Source: Lentisalinibacter orientalis (GTDB lineage Bacteria; Pseudomonadota; Gammaproteobacteria; Steroidobacterales; Woeseiaceae). From it: 64,000 nucleotides of DNA. Position numbers and translations under genes: made by a program. Where the stretch lies: the NCBI RefSeq assembly GCF_040706535.1, contig NZ_JAPDRJ010000002.1, forward strand, positions 124,001 to 188,000, written 5' to 3'. This document shows, piece after piece, positions 16,415 to 26,152 of this stretch. The notes beneath the pieces were generated by a model, which worked only from the letters and a program-made list of their open reading frames with translations, did no database searches and was not told the DNA's origin. The first letter of the stretch is position 1. Every line of letters begins with the position of its first letter.

Positions 16415-16999
16415 CTAGCTTATGTCCCGCCCGAGCAGCGCATCAAGCCGACGCCAGTCGAAGGCCGCGCCGGGGTCGGTCTTGCGGCCCGGCGCGATAT
16501 CGGAATGGCCCAGAATCTCGGCTCCGGCCAGGCTCGGAAAGGCGCGGCGCAGCGAGCGGATCAGATCCGCCAGCGACTCGTACTGGCGGTCGTCGTAGGC
16601 GAGGTCGTCCAGCCCCTCGAGCTCGATGCCCACGGAGAAGTCGTTGCAGCCCTCGCGCCCGCACCAGGAGGAGGCGCCCGCATGCCAGGCACGCCGCCGG
16701 AACGGCACGAACTGCACCAGGTTGCCGTCCCGCCGGATCAGCGCGTGGGCCGAGACCTCCATGCCCGCGATCTCCGCGAAATACGGATGGGCGTCGGCGA
16801 CCAGCCGGTTGGCGAAGAAGTCCTCGATGTGCGGCCCGCCGAATTCGCCCGGCGGCAGGCTGATGCCGTGGATCACGATCAGTTCGAGTTCGCAGCCCGC
16901 GGGGCGCTCGTCCTGATTCGGCGACGGGCACTGGCGCGCCGGGGCCACCAGGCCGGTGGCCGGGTCGGTCAGGAAGCGGGGCTCCGGCGTCGCAGTCAT
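16415..16999 (-). CDS. ampD: 1,6-anhydro-N-acetylmuramyl-L-alanine amidase
   Basis: Cytosolic zinc amidase of the Amidase_2 family that releases the peptide from anhydro-muropeptides during cell-wall recycling. Zinc ligands are recognisable in LIVIHGISLPP, in the region of AWHAGASSW, and in GHSDIAPGRKTDPG. The start is ATG 16999 (MTATPEPRF), giving 194 residues, close to the usual about 187; longer in-frame starts run into rsmE sequence. First gene of ampD-ampE-btuF and divergent from rsmE with 85 bp between starts. Confidence 0.94.
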   Translation of the reverse strand: MTATPEPRFLTDPATGLVAPARQCPSPNQDERPAGCELELIVIHGISLPPGEFGGPHIEDFFANRLVADAHPYFAEIAGMEVSAHALIRRDGNLVQFVPFRRRAWHAGASSWCGREGCNDFSVGIELEGLDDLAYDDRQYESLADLIRSLRRAFPSLAGAEILGHSDIAPGRKTDPGAAFDWRRLDALLGRDIS

Positions 17000-17084
17000 C
17001 GCCGGCAATATGGGCGCCGCCCCGGCGGCTGTCAACGCGCGCCGGCGTCTTCCAATCCGGCGGCCGGAACTGCATGATCCCGCT

Positions 17085-17813
17085 GTGCGCACGGTCCGCC
17101 TCCATTATCCGGATCCCCTGGCCAGCGGCGACGAGGTCACGGTCGGGGAAGACGACGCCCGCTACCTGACGCGCGTGCTCAGGCTGCCGGTGGGCGCGCC
17201 CCTGGTGCTGTTCGACGGCCGCGGCGGCGAGTACGACGCCACGATGATCAGCGCCGGGCGTCGCGAGGTGACGGTGGCCGTCGGCGAACACCGGGCCGTC
17301 GAGCGCGAATCGCCGCTGGCGATCACGGTCGCCCAGGGCATCTCCCGGGGCGAGCGCATGGATCACGTCGTGCAGAAGACCACCGAGCTGGGTGCCGCCG
17401 CCATCGTGCCCCTGTTGTGCGAGCGCGGCGTCGTGCGGCTGGACGACAAGCGGGCCGCCGCGCGGCTCGAACACTGGCAACGGGTGGCGGCAAGCGCCTG
17501 CCGGCAATGCGGGCGCAACCGGCTGCCGCAGGTGGCCCCCATCACCGCCCTGGAGGACTGGCTCGCGGCGCCGCCCGCGGGGCTGCGCCTCGTGCTGACG
17601 CCGGATGCGGCGGACGGGCTGACCGGCCTCGCGCGGCCTGCGACACCGGTGACGCTGCTGGTGGGCCCGGAGGGCGGACTCACCGACCGGGAGACGGAGG
17701 CGGCGCAAGCGGCCGGGTTCCAGGCCGTGGCGCTGGGGCCCAGGATAATGAGGACGGAGACCGCGGCCGTGGCCGGCGTCACGGCCCTGCAGACGCTGTG
17801 GGGCGATCTGTAA
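17085..17813 (+). CDS. rsmE: 16S rRNA m3U1498 methyltransferase
   Basis: SPOUT-class methyltransferase acting on U1498 of 16S rRNA in the 30S subunit. 242 residues from GTG 17085 (VRTVRLHYPD), the length and N-terminal pattern of RsmE. An N-terminal PUA-like RNA-binding domain is followed by the trefoil knot with LVGPEGGLTDRE and the SAM-binding LGPRIMRTETA near the C-terminus, where the usual reading is LGxRILRTETA. It is monocistronic and converges with chpC (18 bp gap). Confidence 0.93.
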   Translation: MRTVRLHYPDPLASGDEVTVGEDDARYLTRVLRLPVGAPLVLFDGRGGEYDATMISAGRREVTVAVGEHRAVERESPLAITVAQGISRGERMDHVVQKTTELGAAAIVPLLCERGVVRLDDKRAAARLEHWQRVAASACRQCGRNRLPQVAPITALEDWLAAPPAGLRLVLTPDAADGLTGLARPATPVTLLVGPEGGLTDRETEAAQAAGFQAVALGPRIMRTETAAVAGVTALQTLWGDL

Positions 17814-17831
17814 GGGGAAACGGGGAGCTCG

Positions 17832-18308
17832 CTAGAGTTCCAGTTCCTGCTCGGCCAGGATCTCCTCGAGCCGCGCCAGATCCGGGATCAGCGGATACTC
17901 GTTGATCATCTTCACCCGGCAGAAGACCGGGGCGCCCTCGGGCCACTCGTCGGCCGGCTCGCCCGGCCGCAGCACTTCCCGGTTGACGCGGACCAGCTGG
18001 GGGAAGCCCTGGGTCAGCATGCCGAAATGCCCGGCGCGGAGCCTGCCGGTGACGCCGTGGAAGACGACGATGCGCGTCCTGCCGGAGGCCTGCGGCACCG
18101 GCTTGCCCAGCGCGCCCTCGAAGGACACCAGCGGCAGCAGCCGCCCGTTCCAGTTGAAGCCGCCGAGCACCCAGGGCTCGGCCTCGCCGGCCCTCGCCTC
18201 GGGCGGCGAGTAGCGCACCACCTCGGCCACGCAGGCCCGGGGCACGATCAGCCGATCCTCGGCGAGGGGCACCAGCAGGGAGTAGAGTTCCTCGACCACC
18301 GCGCTCAC
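17832..18308 (-). CDS. chpC: CheW-like accessory adaptor ChpC
   Basis: 158-residue single CheW domain (LYSLLVPLAEDRLIVPRACV, WVLGGFNWNGRLLPLVSFEG). Located immediately after chpA with a 4-bp ATGA overlap, the position of ChpC in the Pseudomonas Pil-Chp cluster. It is expected to couple MCP-type receptors to ChpA. It is the last gene of the operon; the ORF ends 18 bp from the convergent rsmE with no obvious terminator. Confidence 0.87.
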   Translation of the reverse strand: MSAVVEELYSLLVPLAEDRLIVPRACVAEVVRYSPPEARAGEAEPWVLGGFNWNGRLLPLVSFEGALGKPVPQASGRTRIVVFHGVTGRLRAGHFGMLTQGFPQLVRVNREVLRPGEPADEWPEGAPVFCRVKMINEYPLIPDLARLEEILAEQELEL

Positions 18309-21300
18309 AGGCCGCTACCGCCCTTTTCCTCCAGCAGCGCATGGATGGCCTCCAGCAGCTGGCTGTCCTGGTAGGGCTTGCCGAGATAGTCGTTGACGCC
18401 GATCTCGATGGCGCGCGCCCGGTGCTTCTCGCTCACCCGGGAGGTAATCATGATGATCGGGATGTCCGCGAAGCGCTCGTCGTTGCGCACGTGGGTGGCG
18501 AACTCGTAGCCGTCCATGCGCGGCATCTCTATGTCGAGCAGGATGATGTCCGGCCGGTGCTCCTGCATGACGCTGATGGCGTCGATGCCGTCCTTCGCGG
18601 TGGCCACCCGCATGCCCTGGCGTTGCAGGAAACGCTCCGTGACCCGGCGCACGGTAATGGAGTCGTCCACCACCAGCACGGTCGGACGCTCGTCGGCGCT
18701 CGGCCGCGGCGCCTCGCGGATCTCCACCAGCGGCGCCGTCGAGCGGGCGAGGCTGCCCATGTCCAGGATCAGCACGATGCGCCCGTCGCCGAGGATGGTG
18801 GCCCCGGAGATGCCGCGGATGCTGGCGAGCTGGGGCCCGACCGACTTCACCACGATCTCCCGGCTGGCCAGCATCTCGTCGGTGAGCAGCGCGATGGACT
18901 TATCGCCGGCGCGGATCAGGATGACCGGCACGGCCGAGTCGTCCTCGGGCAGCTCCGAGGGCTTGCCGCCCACGAACATCCCGAGGTGCTGAAAGCGATA
19001 GGTCTGCTCGCCGTACTCGAAGGTGGGCTCCGGCTGATTCAGCATCGCGTCCAGTTCGGCACGGGCCACCCGCGCCACGCCCTCGACGGTGGGCAGCGGC
19101 AGGGCGTAGACCTCCTCGCCCGCGCGCACGATCAGCGCCTGGGTGATGGCCAGCGTGAACGGCAGGCGCACCGTGAAATTGGTGCCCTGTCCCGGCATGG
19201 AGGTGATGCGCAGCGCGCCGCCCAGCTTCTTCACCTCGTTGGCCACCACGTCCATGCCGACGCCGCGTCCGGCGGACTGGGTCAGCTGGTCCGCGGTGCT
19301 GAAGCCCGGTTTCAGGATCAGCTCCATGACCGCCTCGTCGGAGGCGTCCGAGTCCGGCGTCAGCAGCCCCTGTTCCGTAGCCTTGCGGCGGATGGCATCC
19401 ACGTTCAGGCCGGCGCCGTCGTCGGCCACGTCGATCACCATCTCCGAGCCTTCCCGGTGCAGCCGCACGGTGATTCGCCCCACCGGCGGCTTGCCGGCCG
19501 CCTGCCGCGTGTCCGGCGGCTCGATGCCGTGGACGATGGCGTTGCGCAGCATGTGCTCGAACGGCGGCAGCATCTTCTCGAGGACCTGCCGGTCCAGCTC
19601 GCCGGAGCCGCCTTCCACGGCCAGCTCCACCCGCTTGGCCGTCTCGCCGGCGATCTGGCGCACCAGCCGTGAGAGCCGCGGCACGTGACGCTGGAACGGC
19701 ACCATGCGGGTGCGCATCAGGCCGTCCTGCAGCTCCGCCGTGACCCGCGACTGCTGCACCAGCAGCGACTCGGTCTCCGTGGCCAGGTTCTGCAGCAGGT
19801 CCTTCAGGCTGGCCACGTCGCTGGCCGACTCCGCCAGCGCCCGGGACAGCTGCTGGATGGTGGAGTAGCGGTCGAGCTCCAGCGGGTCGAAGTCGTGGGC
19901 GCTGCGCTCTTCCTGATGACGGTTCAGGATCTGTGTCTCGGTCTCGAATTCGAGCTTGCGCAGCTGGTCGCGCAGCCGGCTCACCGTCTGCTCCAGCTCC
20001 GCCAGGTTGAAATCGATGGAGGTGACCTGCTGACTCAGCCGGGAGTGATAGATGCTGATCTCGCCGGCAGCGTTCAGCAGCTCCTCCAGCAGCTCCGCGT
20101 CGATGCGGGCGAACTCCTGGCGCTCCGGCGCGGCGGGCGTCGGCGGCACGGCGCGCTCCGGGACTGCGGGCGCCGGTGCCGGCGGCTCGGGCGGCCGGGC
20201 CACCGGCTGCTCCGCGGCGGCCAGCGGCGCTTCCGCCGGGGGCTCCGGTGCCGATTCGGCCTCGAACCCCGCCTCCGGCTCCGTCACGGCCTCTCGCTCG
20301 CCCTCCGCTTCCGGCTCTGCCGGAACTTCCGGTTCGGCTTCGAACCCGCGCTCCGACGCGGCCTCCTCGCCGAACACCTCCGCGGCGATCTCCTCCCCAT
20401 GCTCGGCGAACCACTCGCTGATGTCCGTCTCGGCCGGCAGGCCTCCCTCCGCCGCCTCGGGCGGCAGGCCTTCCTCGCCCTCGCCGCGGGCCGTCACGCC
20501 GAACACGGGCTCGCCGACCGGCGGCTCCGGCACCTCGGCGCCGGCAGGCACCTCGGCCTCTTCCGGCGCCTCCGTTGTCTCCGGCAGTTCCAGGGCCGGA
20601 TACTCGCCGGCTTCGGACGGCGCTTCCGTCGGCTCCTCTGCCGGCTCCTCCACCGGCTCCTCGGCCTCCGGAACTTGCGTCTCCGGCTCCTCGGCCTCCG
20701 GGACCTCCCCGACAATCTCCTCCGGCCTCTCGGCCTCGGGCTCTGCGGGTGCCTCGGGCTCTGCGGGTGCTGGCGCGGGCCCGGCAGGGGCCGCCTCGCC
20801 GGCAGCCAGCGCCTCGATGCGCGCCTCCAGGCCGGCGGCCGGCGCCGCCCGCTGCCCGCCCGTCACCATGTCGCGCATGCGGTGCAGCTCGTCGAGACTC
20901 TGCTGCAGCAGGTCGTCCACCGCCTGGGACGGCTGCACGCGATCGTCGTCGATGGCGATCAGCAACGTCTCCAGGCCGTGGCTGAGATTGCCCATGGCGG
21001 TGATGCCGGCCATGCGCGCCCCGCCCTTGAGCGTGTGCAGGTGGCGTTTCAGCTCGGTGAGACTCTCCGCCGGCCGGCCGCCGCCGGTCCAGGCCGCCAG
21101 CGCCTCGTCGCTGGCCTCCAGTATCTCGCCCGCCTCTTCGGTGAAGATGGCGGCGATCTCCGCATCGTAGTCGGCTTCCTCGGCGGGCGGCTCGGCAGGC
21201 GGCGGCGTAGCGTGCTCGCCGGCCGACGGCTCGGCCGGCCCGGCCCCGGCGGCTTCCTCCGTCGGCTCCGGCTCCGGCGCTTCCGCCACCGATTCGGCGG

Positions 21301-24100
21301 ACGGGCTCCCGGCGACAGGCGCCTCCTGCTCCTCGAGCGCGGCCCCGGCCTCGTATTCCGTGTCCAGCACCGGCGTGATGCCGGTGCGCTCGCCGGTCTC
21401 TTCCGTCTCCGCCTGGCGGCTCTCCACCTGGGCGGTCAGCTCCCGCAGCCGCTCGACGAGAGGCTGATAGTCCTCGTCCCGGGCCCCGGGCTGGTTGATG
21501 CCCGCGACAATGCTCTCGATGGCCTTCACAGCGGCCTCCACCGCCGCGAGGCCGTCGGTATCCATGCCCTGGCCCGCGTCGTAGAGCCGGCGCACGTACT
21601 GGTTCAGACTGGCCGTGACGGTCACGCCCCGATCCACGTCGGCCATGTTCACGCTGCCGTGCAGCGTATGGCAGGCGCGGTGCAGGTTGTCCGGGATCGG
21701 ATACGGCGGCTCCTCCTCCCGGCAGGCCTCGATGTAGCTCTTGATGGCGCCCAGGTGGGCCGCGGTCTCCTTCGAGAAGATGTCCAGCAGCACCGGATCC
21801 ATCTCCACCGGCGCCGGCTCCTCCTCCGGCTCGATGGCCGACGCCGCCAGGTTCGGCGCGTTCGGATCGCCCTCGGCGAAGGCGCTCGCCTGGACCACGA
21901 GCTGGCGGGTATCCACGGTCGGCTCGATGCCCGTCTCCAGCTGCTCCACCAGCTCCGGCAGGGCCGCGGCCGCGCGCTGGATGAACTCGACCATCGGCGG
22001 GGTGCGGGTCAGCGTGCGGTTGATGAGCCGGTTCAGCAGGTCCTCGATGTGCCAGCAGAAATCGCCGATGCGCTCGGCACCCACCATCCGGCCGCTGCCC
22101 TTCAGCGTGTGGAAGGAGCGGCGCACCGTGATCAGCGCCTCCATGTCGTCGGCGTTGTCGGCCCAGCGGGGCAGCTGCTTGCGAATGGAGGCGATCTCCT
22201 CCTTGGACTCCTCGATGAACAGCTCCAGGAGCTCCGGGTCGAGATGCTCCGCGTCCTGGGCCACCACCGGGATCTGGATGATCTCGGTGGCGTCTCCGGC
22301 GCCGCCCGCCTGCTCCCGCTCGGGGATGGCGCGCAGCCGCTGGCTGGCCACGAGGGTCTCCTCGATCCTGGCCGCGCGGCCTTCCATCTCGTCGAGGACA
22401 CCGGACAACGCGTCCAGGCAGGCCTCGGCGTTGTCCAGCATGTACCAGGGATCCCGGCGGCCGGCCTGCACCGTCTCCATGTAGTACTCGATGCTCACCA
22501 CCGCATCGGCCAGGCGGTCCAGGTGCTCCGGGTCCAGCGCCTGGCGGCCGGCCTGCAGCGCCCGGCTGACGAAACGGCCGAGCCGCTCCACCACCTCGGC
22601 GGCCCGGCCCTTGTCCAGCATGACCAGCCCGGCCTTCACGCCGCGGATGAGCTTCGGCACGTTGTCGATGGCCATCGGGTCGCCGCTGTCGCTGGTGACC
22701 TGGGTGATGGCCTCCTTCACCCGCGCCATGTTCACGATGCACTCGCGCAGCACCGCCTCGGTGACCTGGCGGTATTCCACCTCCGCGGTATCCTCGGCGG
22801 CGCCGGGCTCGTCCACCTCCGCGCCGGCGGGCCGGATCAGCCGCTTCAGCTTCGCGTCCAGGCTGTCCTCCACCTTGAGCAGCGTGGAGGCGATCTTCAG
22901 CAGCATCGTCTCGTCAGCCGCCACGGACTCCGCCACGATGTTGCGCAGGCGCTCGATCTCGGACTGTATGTCGCCGCGCAGGTCGCCCAGCCCGAGGACG
23001 CCCAGCGTGTCGCTGATCTTCTTCAGCATGTCCACCTGGGGCGCCAGGTCGGCGACGTCGTCCATGCCGGTGCGTACGTAGATGTCCAGCACGTCCTTGA
23101 CCTTGCCGAGGTCTTCCTTGATGGCCTCGCCGACCGTCTCCATCAGCCGGATGCTCGGCGCGGCCAGGCTCTCCCGGGCGTGCACCACCTGCTCGTCGCC
23201 GGGTAGCAGCTCGGAGAGGTTGAAGGCACGGCGGATGGCGCTCACCCGCTCGCCGGCCGTGGCGGAACGGGCGATGTAGTACAGCAGGTTGTTCAGCAGG
23301 TCGGTGGGCGGATTCTGCTCGAAGGCGTCGGAGCCCTCGTCGATGAGCCGCTTCAGCTGCCGGTCCGCCTGGCCCAGCAGGCGCTTGAGTGAGACGCTGG
23401 TCTCGAGACCGCCGTCCGCCAGGGCCTCGAGCACGCCGACCACCACCCACCAGAGCTGGTAGATCTCGTCACGGTCGGCCGCCTGCTCCAGGGCCAGCGC
23501 GATCTGGCGCAGCTTCTTCAGATGCTGACCCGGATGCTGACCCTGGATCCACCCCAGCAGCGCCAGCTGGAACGCCGGCCGCGCCTTGCGGGCCAGCTCC
23601 ACGATGTCTTCCTTCGGCGGCGCCGCCCGGTCCGCCACGCCAACCCGCTGGCCCGGAGTCAGGTTCAGCAGCAGCAGCGTGCTCTCCGACATGAGGGGCT
23701 TGCCGCGGACCGCACGCAGGTCGTTCAGCAGCGGCAGCAGCACCAGTGCGATGTCCCGCCCGCCGCCGAGCAGGCGGTCCAGATAACTCGGCAGCTGCAC
23801 CATGGCCCGCGTGATGGCGTCCAGCCCGTCCTGCTGGCCCTTGGCGCCCGGACGCAGGTCGGCAAGATAGCGGCAGACGGCCTCCATCTCCTCGGCCAGC
23901 AGCGCGCCGCCGTACACCTCCACCATCTTCAGTACGCCGGCCACCTCGTGCAGGCGTCGGCCGGCCCTGAGCAGCGATTCCCGGCTGCCGCGGCCCTCGA
24001 TGGCCTCCTCGAGCGCCACCCGTGCCTGCTTCAGGGTCTCGGTCAGCTCGTCGCTGACGACGTTCAGCGCCTGCGCCGTCTGTGCTGCCGCCTCACTCAC
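18305..24100 (-). CDS. chpA: Pil-Chp hybrid histidine kinase (ChpA/PilL) with multiple Hpt domains
   Basis: 1931 residues. CheA-like kinase controlling type IV pilus twitching and associated cAMP/virulence signalling in relatives. Visible Hpt sites: FHTLKGSGRM (His about 664), CHTLHGSVNM (about 812) and LHTLKGGARM (about 1023); an N-terminal Hpt-like stretch RLHEVAGVLKM (about 50) is degenerate. A Pro/Glu-rich linker spans about 1100-1320. Then come dimerisation/P-loop kinase blocks (NAIVHGIEPP near 1524, DDGAGL), a CheW domain (about 1660-1790) and a C-terminal receiver (VLVVDDS, phospho-acceptor Asp about 1856 in LLDIEMPRMDGYE). Pseudomonas aeruginosa ChpA is longer (about 2470) with more phosphotransfer domains. 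Co-transcribed pilG to chpC. Confidence 0.94.
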   Translation of the reverse strand: MSEAAAQTAQALNVVSDELTETLKQARVALEEAIEGRGSRESLLRAGRRLHEVAGVLKMVEVYGGALLAEEMEAVCRYLADLRPGAKGQQDGLDAITRAMVQLPSYLDRLLGGGRDIALVLLPLLNDLRAVRGKPLMSESTLLLLNLTPGQRVGVADRAAPPKEDIVELARKARPAFQLALLGWIQGQHPGQHLKKLRQIALALEQAADRDEIYQLWWVVVGVLEALADGGLETSVSLKRLLGQADRQLKRLIDEGSDAFEQNPPTDLLNNLLYYIARSATAGERVSAIRRAFNLSELLPGDEQVVHARESLAAPSIRLMETVGEAIKEDLGKVKDVLDIYVRTGMDDVADLAPQVDMLKKISDTLGVLGLGDLRGDIQSEIERLRNIVAESVAADETMLLKIASTLLKVEDSLDAKLKRLIRPAGAEVDEPGAAEDTAEVEYRQVTEAVLRECIVNMARVKEAITQVTSDSGDPMAIDNVPKLIRGVKAGLVMLDKGRAAEVVERLGRFVSRALQAGRQALDPEHLDRLADAVVSIEYYMETVQAGRRDPWYMLDNAEACLDALSGVLDEMEGRAARIEETLVASQRLRAIPEREQAGGAGDATEIIQIPVVAQDAEHLDPELLELFIEESKEEIASIRKQLPRWADNADDMEALITVRRSFHTLKGSGRMVGAERIGDFCWHIEDLLNRLINRTLTRTPPMVEFIQRAAAALPELVEQLETGIEPTVDTRQLVVQASAFAEGDPNAPNLAASAIEPEEEPAPVEMDPVLLDIFSKETAAHLGAIKSYIEACREEEPPYPIPDNLHRACHTLHGSVNMADVDRGVTVTASLNQYVRRLYDAGQGMDTDGLAAVEAAVKAIESIVAGINQPGARDEDYQPLVERLRELTAQVESRQAETEETGERTGITPVLDTEYEAGAALEEQEAPVAGSPSAESVAEAPEPEPTEEAAGAGPAEPSAGEHATPPPAEPPAEEADYDAEIAAIFTEEAGEILEASDEALAAWTGGGRPAESLTELKRHLHTLKGGARMAGITAMGNLSHGLETLLIAIDDDRVQPSQAVDDLLQQSLDELHRMRDMVTGGQRAAPAAGLEARIEALAAGEAAPAGPAPAPAEPEAPAEPEAERPEEIVGEVPEAEEPETQVPEAEEPVEEPAEEPTEAPSEAGEYPALELPETTEAPEEAEVPAGAEVPEPPVGEPVFGVTARGEGEEGLPPEAAEGGLPAETDISEWFAEHGEEIAAEVFGEEAASERGFEAEPEVPAEPEAEGEREAVTEPEAGFEAESAPEPPAEAPLAAAEQPVARPPEPPAPAPAVPERAVPPTPAAPERQEFARIDAELLEELLNAAGEISIYHSRLSQQVTSIDFNLAELEQTVSRLRDQLRKLEFETETQILNRHQEERSAHDFDPLELDRYSTIQQLSRALAESASDVASLKDLLQNLATETESLLVQQSRVTAELQDGLMRTRMVPFQRHVPRLSRLVRQIAGETAKRVELAVEGGSGELDRQVLEKMLPPFEHMLRNAIVHGIEPPDTRQAAGKPPVGRITVRLHREGSEMVIDVADDGAGLNVDAIRRKATEQGLLTPDSDASDEAVMELILKPGFSTADQLTQSAGRGVGMDVVANEVKKLGGALRITSMPGQGTNFTVRLPFTLAITQALIVRAGEEVYALPLPTVEGVARVARAELDAMLNQPEPTFEYGEQTYRFQHLGMFVGGKPSELPEDDSAVPVILIRAGDKSIALLTDEMLASREIVVKSVGPQLASIRGISGATILGDGRIVLILDMGSLARSTAPLVEIREAPRPSADERPTVLVVDDSITVRRVTERFLQRQGMRVATAKDGIDAISVMQEHRPDIILLDIEMPRMDGYEFATHVRNDERFADIPIIMITSRVSEKHRARAIEIGVNDYLGKPYQDSQLLEAIHALLEEKGGSGL

Positions 24101-24140
24101 CGCCGATTCCGCTCCCTGAGATCACGCCGACACTCGATCC

Positions 24141-25532
24141 TCATCCCTGGCCCGCCGCGCGCTCGGCCGGTCGGGGCCGTTCGTCCCCGGGCTCGTCCGC
24201 GTCGGCGGCCTCGTCTTCGAGCCGGGGATAGGTGCCGGAAACCAGCACGTCCTCCGCCTCGCCGGCCGGCGCCTCGTCGCGCAGCCCGCCGCCCGGCAGG
24301 CGGAACCCGGCCACGGTCTGGCGCAGCTGGCTGGCCAGGTCGGAGAGCTTCGCGATCGACGACGTCGTGGCGCTGGTCGCCCGCCCGGTCTGGGCGCTGA
24401 TGTCGCGCAGCACCTTGGTGCGCCGCGTGACGTCGGTGGCCGCCGTGGCCTGCTCGCGGGCCGAGCTCGAGATGTTCTGCACCAGCGATGCGATCTGATT
24501 GGAGACCTGCTCGATCTCGTCCAGCGCGGCGCCGGCATTCTCGGCCAGCAGCGCGCCGCCGACCACGTCGGTGGTGCTGCGCTCCATGGAGACCACGGCT
24601 TCGTTGGTATCGCTCTGGATGGTGCGCACCAGCACCTCGATCTGCTTGGTGGCGTTGGTGGAACGCTCTGCGAGGCGCTGCACCTCGTCGGCCACCACGG
24701 CGAAGCCGCGGCCGGCCTCGCCGGCCATGGACGCCTGGATGGAGGCGTTCAGCGCCAGGATGTTGGTCTGCTCGGCGATGTCGTTGATCAGCTCCACGAT
24801 GTTGCCGATCTCCTGGGAGCTCTCGCCGAGCCGCTTGATGCGCTTGGAGGTCTCCTGGATGGTCTCGCGGATGGTGTTCATGCCGTCGATCGTGCGGCGC
24901 ACCGCCTCGCCGCCCTTGTGGGCGACGTCCACCGAGTGCCGCGCCACGTCGGCCGAGCGCTCGGCATTGCCCGAGACCTCCTCGATGGAGGCCGCCATCG
25001 CCGCGATGGACTCCGAGGCGGCGCTGATCTCCTGGGACTGCTTCTGCGCCGCCCGGCTCATGTGGGTGGCCGTGCTCTCGGTCTGCTTGGCCGCCGAGTC
25101 CACCATGATGGCCGTCTCGTTGATGGTGGTGACGAGGTCGCGCAGCGCCTCGATGGCGTAGTTGATGGAGTCCGCGATGGCGCCGGTGATGTCCTCGGTG
25201 ACCGTGGCCTCCACGGTGAGATCGCCGTCGGCGAGGCTGCCCAGCTCGTCCAGCAGTCGCAGAATCGCCTGCTGGTTACGCTCGTTCTGGTCGGCCTGCA
25301 GGATGGCCGAGCTGGCCAGCCGGGAGGCACGGATGGAGGAGACCAGCAGTGCTATCCCCAGGATCACGGCGAGGCCGAGCAGCGCGAACAGCGCGGGCGG
25401 GTGCCAGCCGCCGGGACCGGACGCACCCGGGCCCAGAGCGAGCCAGGCGACCACGCCCGCCGCCACCAGGGTCACCGGCAGCGCCACGGCCAGGAATACG
25501 AACGTCCGTGATCCAGTTGTTGTCTGTGCCAT
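24141..25532 (-). CDS. pilJ: Methyl-accepting chemotaxis protein PilJ, shortened form
   Basis: 463 residues. The signalling tip EQTNILALNASIQASMAGEA then GRGFAVVADEVQRLAERS (about 253-292) is the PilJ version of the MCP hairpin. Two membrane segments (about 10-32 and 47-66) are separated by only about 14 Gly/Pro-rich residues, so the large periplasmic PilJ domains of the about 680-residue Pseudomonas protein are absent. A HAMP-like region (LDELGSLADGDLTVEATVTE) follows. Position between pilI and chpA is canonical. It must sense through the membrane, cytoplasm or partner proteins rather than a periplasmic ligand domain. Confidence 0.92.
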   Translation of the reverse strand: MAQTTTGSRTFVFLAVALPVTLVAAGVVAWLALGPGASGPGGWHPPALFALLGLAVILGIALLVSSIRASRLASSAILQADQNERNQQAILRLLDELGSLADGDLTVEATVTEDITGAIADSINYAIEALRDLVTTINETAIMVDSAAKQTESTATHMSRAAQKQSQEISAASESIAAMAASIEEVSGNAERSADVARHSVDVAHKGGEAVRRTIDGMNTIRETIQETSKRIKRLGESSQEIGNIVELINDIAEQTNILALNASIQASMAGEAGRGFAVVADEVQRLAERSTNATKQIEVLVRTIQSDTNEAVVSMERSTTDVVGGALLAENAGAALDEIEQVSNQIASLVQNISSSAREQATAATDVTRRTKVLRDISAQTGRATSATTSSIAKLSDLASQLRQTVAGFRLPGGGLRDEAPAGEAEDVLVSGTYPRLEDEAADADEPGDERPRPAERAAGQG

Positions 25533-25584
25533 ACCAGCTCAATCCGTCTTGCAAATTTCCTGCCGAAGGCCTGCCAGTCGCCTG

Positions 25585-26151
25585 TCAGTCCGCGGCGGCC
25601 TGCAGGAATTGTGGGCTCTCCACCAGCAGGTGGAGGCCGAATACGGGCCAGGACTCCGGCCCCCGCCTGAACGACCCGGTCAGGTACTGTTCGCAGCGCA
25701 GGATGGTCGGCGACCAGTCCTGCGAGAACTCGTTCGTCATGAAGCGGCGGAACCCCACCACCTCGTCCACCAGCAGGCCGGCCGGCATCTCGCGGTGATT
25801 CACGCTGACGAGACGCGCCGTGCGGCCCGTACCCGTGCGCCCGCCCCCCAGGAACATCTTCAGGTCGATGAGCGGCAGCAGGTGGCCGCGCACGTTCGCG
25901 AGACCCAGCACCCAGCGCTTCGCTCCCGGCACCCGGGTCACCGCGTCCGGCACCATCAGCACCTCGCGCACCTCATCGCGGGCGGCGACGAAGTTCTCGC
26001 TGCCGATGCGGAAGCCCACCCCGACCCATTCTTCCGCGCTGCCGGTCGTCGCCGACTGCCCGGCGAGGGCGGCGCGGCTGCGCCGTTCGAGCTCCTTCAG
26101 CAGCTCGAAGGGCTGATCGCGGAGCGCTTCCAGTGTCTGCGCTTCCGCCAT
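25585..26151 (-). CDS. pilI: CheW-like adaptor PilI
   Basis: 188 residues with a CheW domain: GVGFRIGSENFVAARDEVRE, VLGLANVRGHLLPLIDLKMF and GLLVDEVVGFR. It bridges PilJ to ChpA. Starts 1 bp after the pilH stop, so tightly coupled; pilJ follows after 52 bp. Confidence 0.93.
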   Translation of the reverse strand: MAEAQTLEALRDQPFELLKELERRSRAALAGQSATTGSAEEWVGVGFRIGSENFVAARDEVREVLMVPDAVTRVPGAKRWVLGLANVRGHLLPLIDLKMFLGGGRTGTGRTARLVSVNHREMPAGLLVDEVVGFRRFMTNEFSQDWSPTILRCEQYLTGSFRRGPESWPVFGLHLLVESPQFLQAAAD

Positions 26152-26152
26152 G

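Noticed and set aside
19685..23206. 1173-codon plus-strand open frame opposite chpA
   Set aside because: Composition is the complement of chpA codons (Arg/Leu/His/Gln-rich, no recognisable motifs). High G+C produces such frames.
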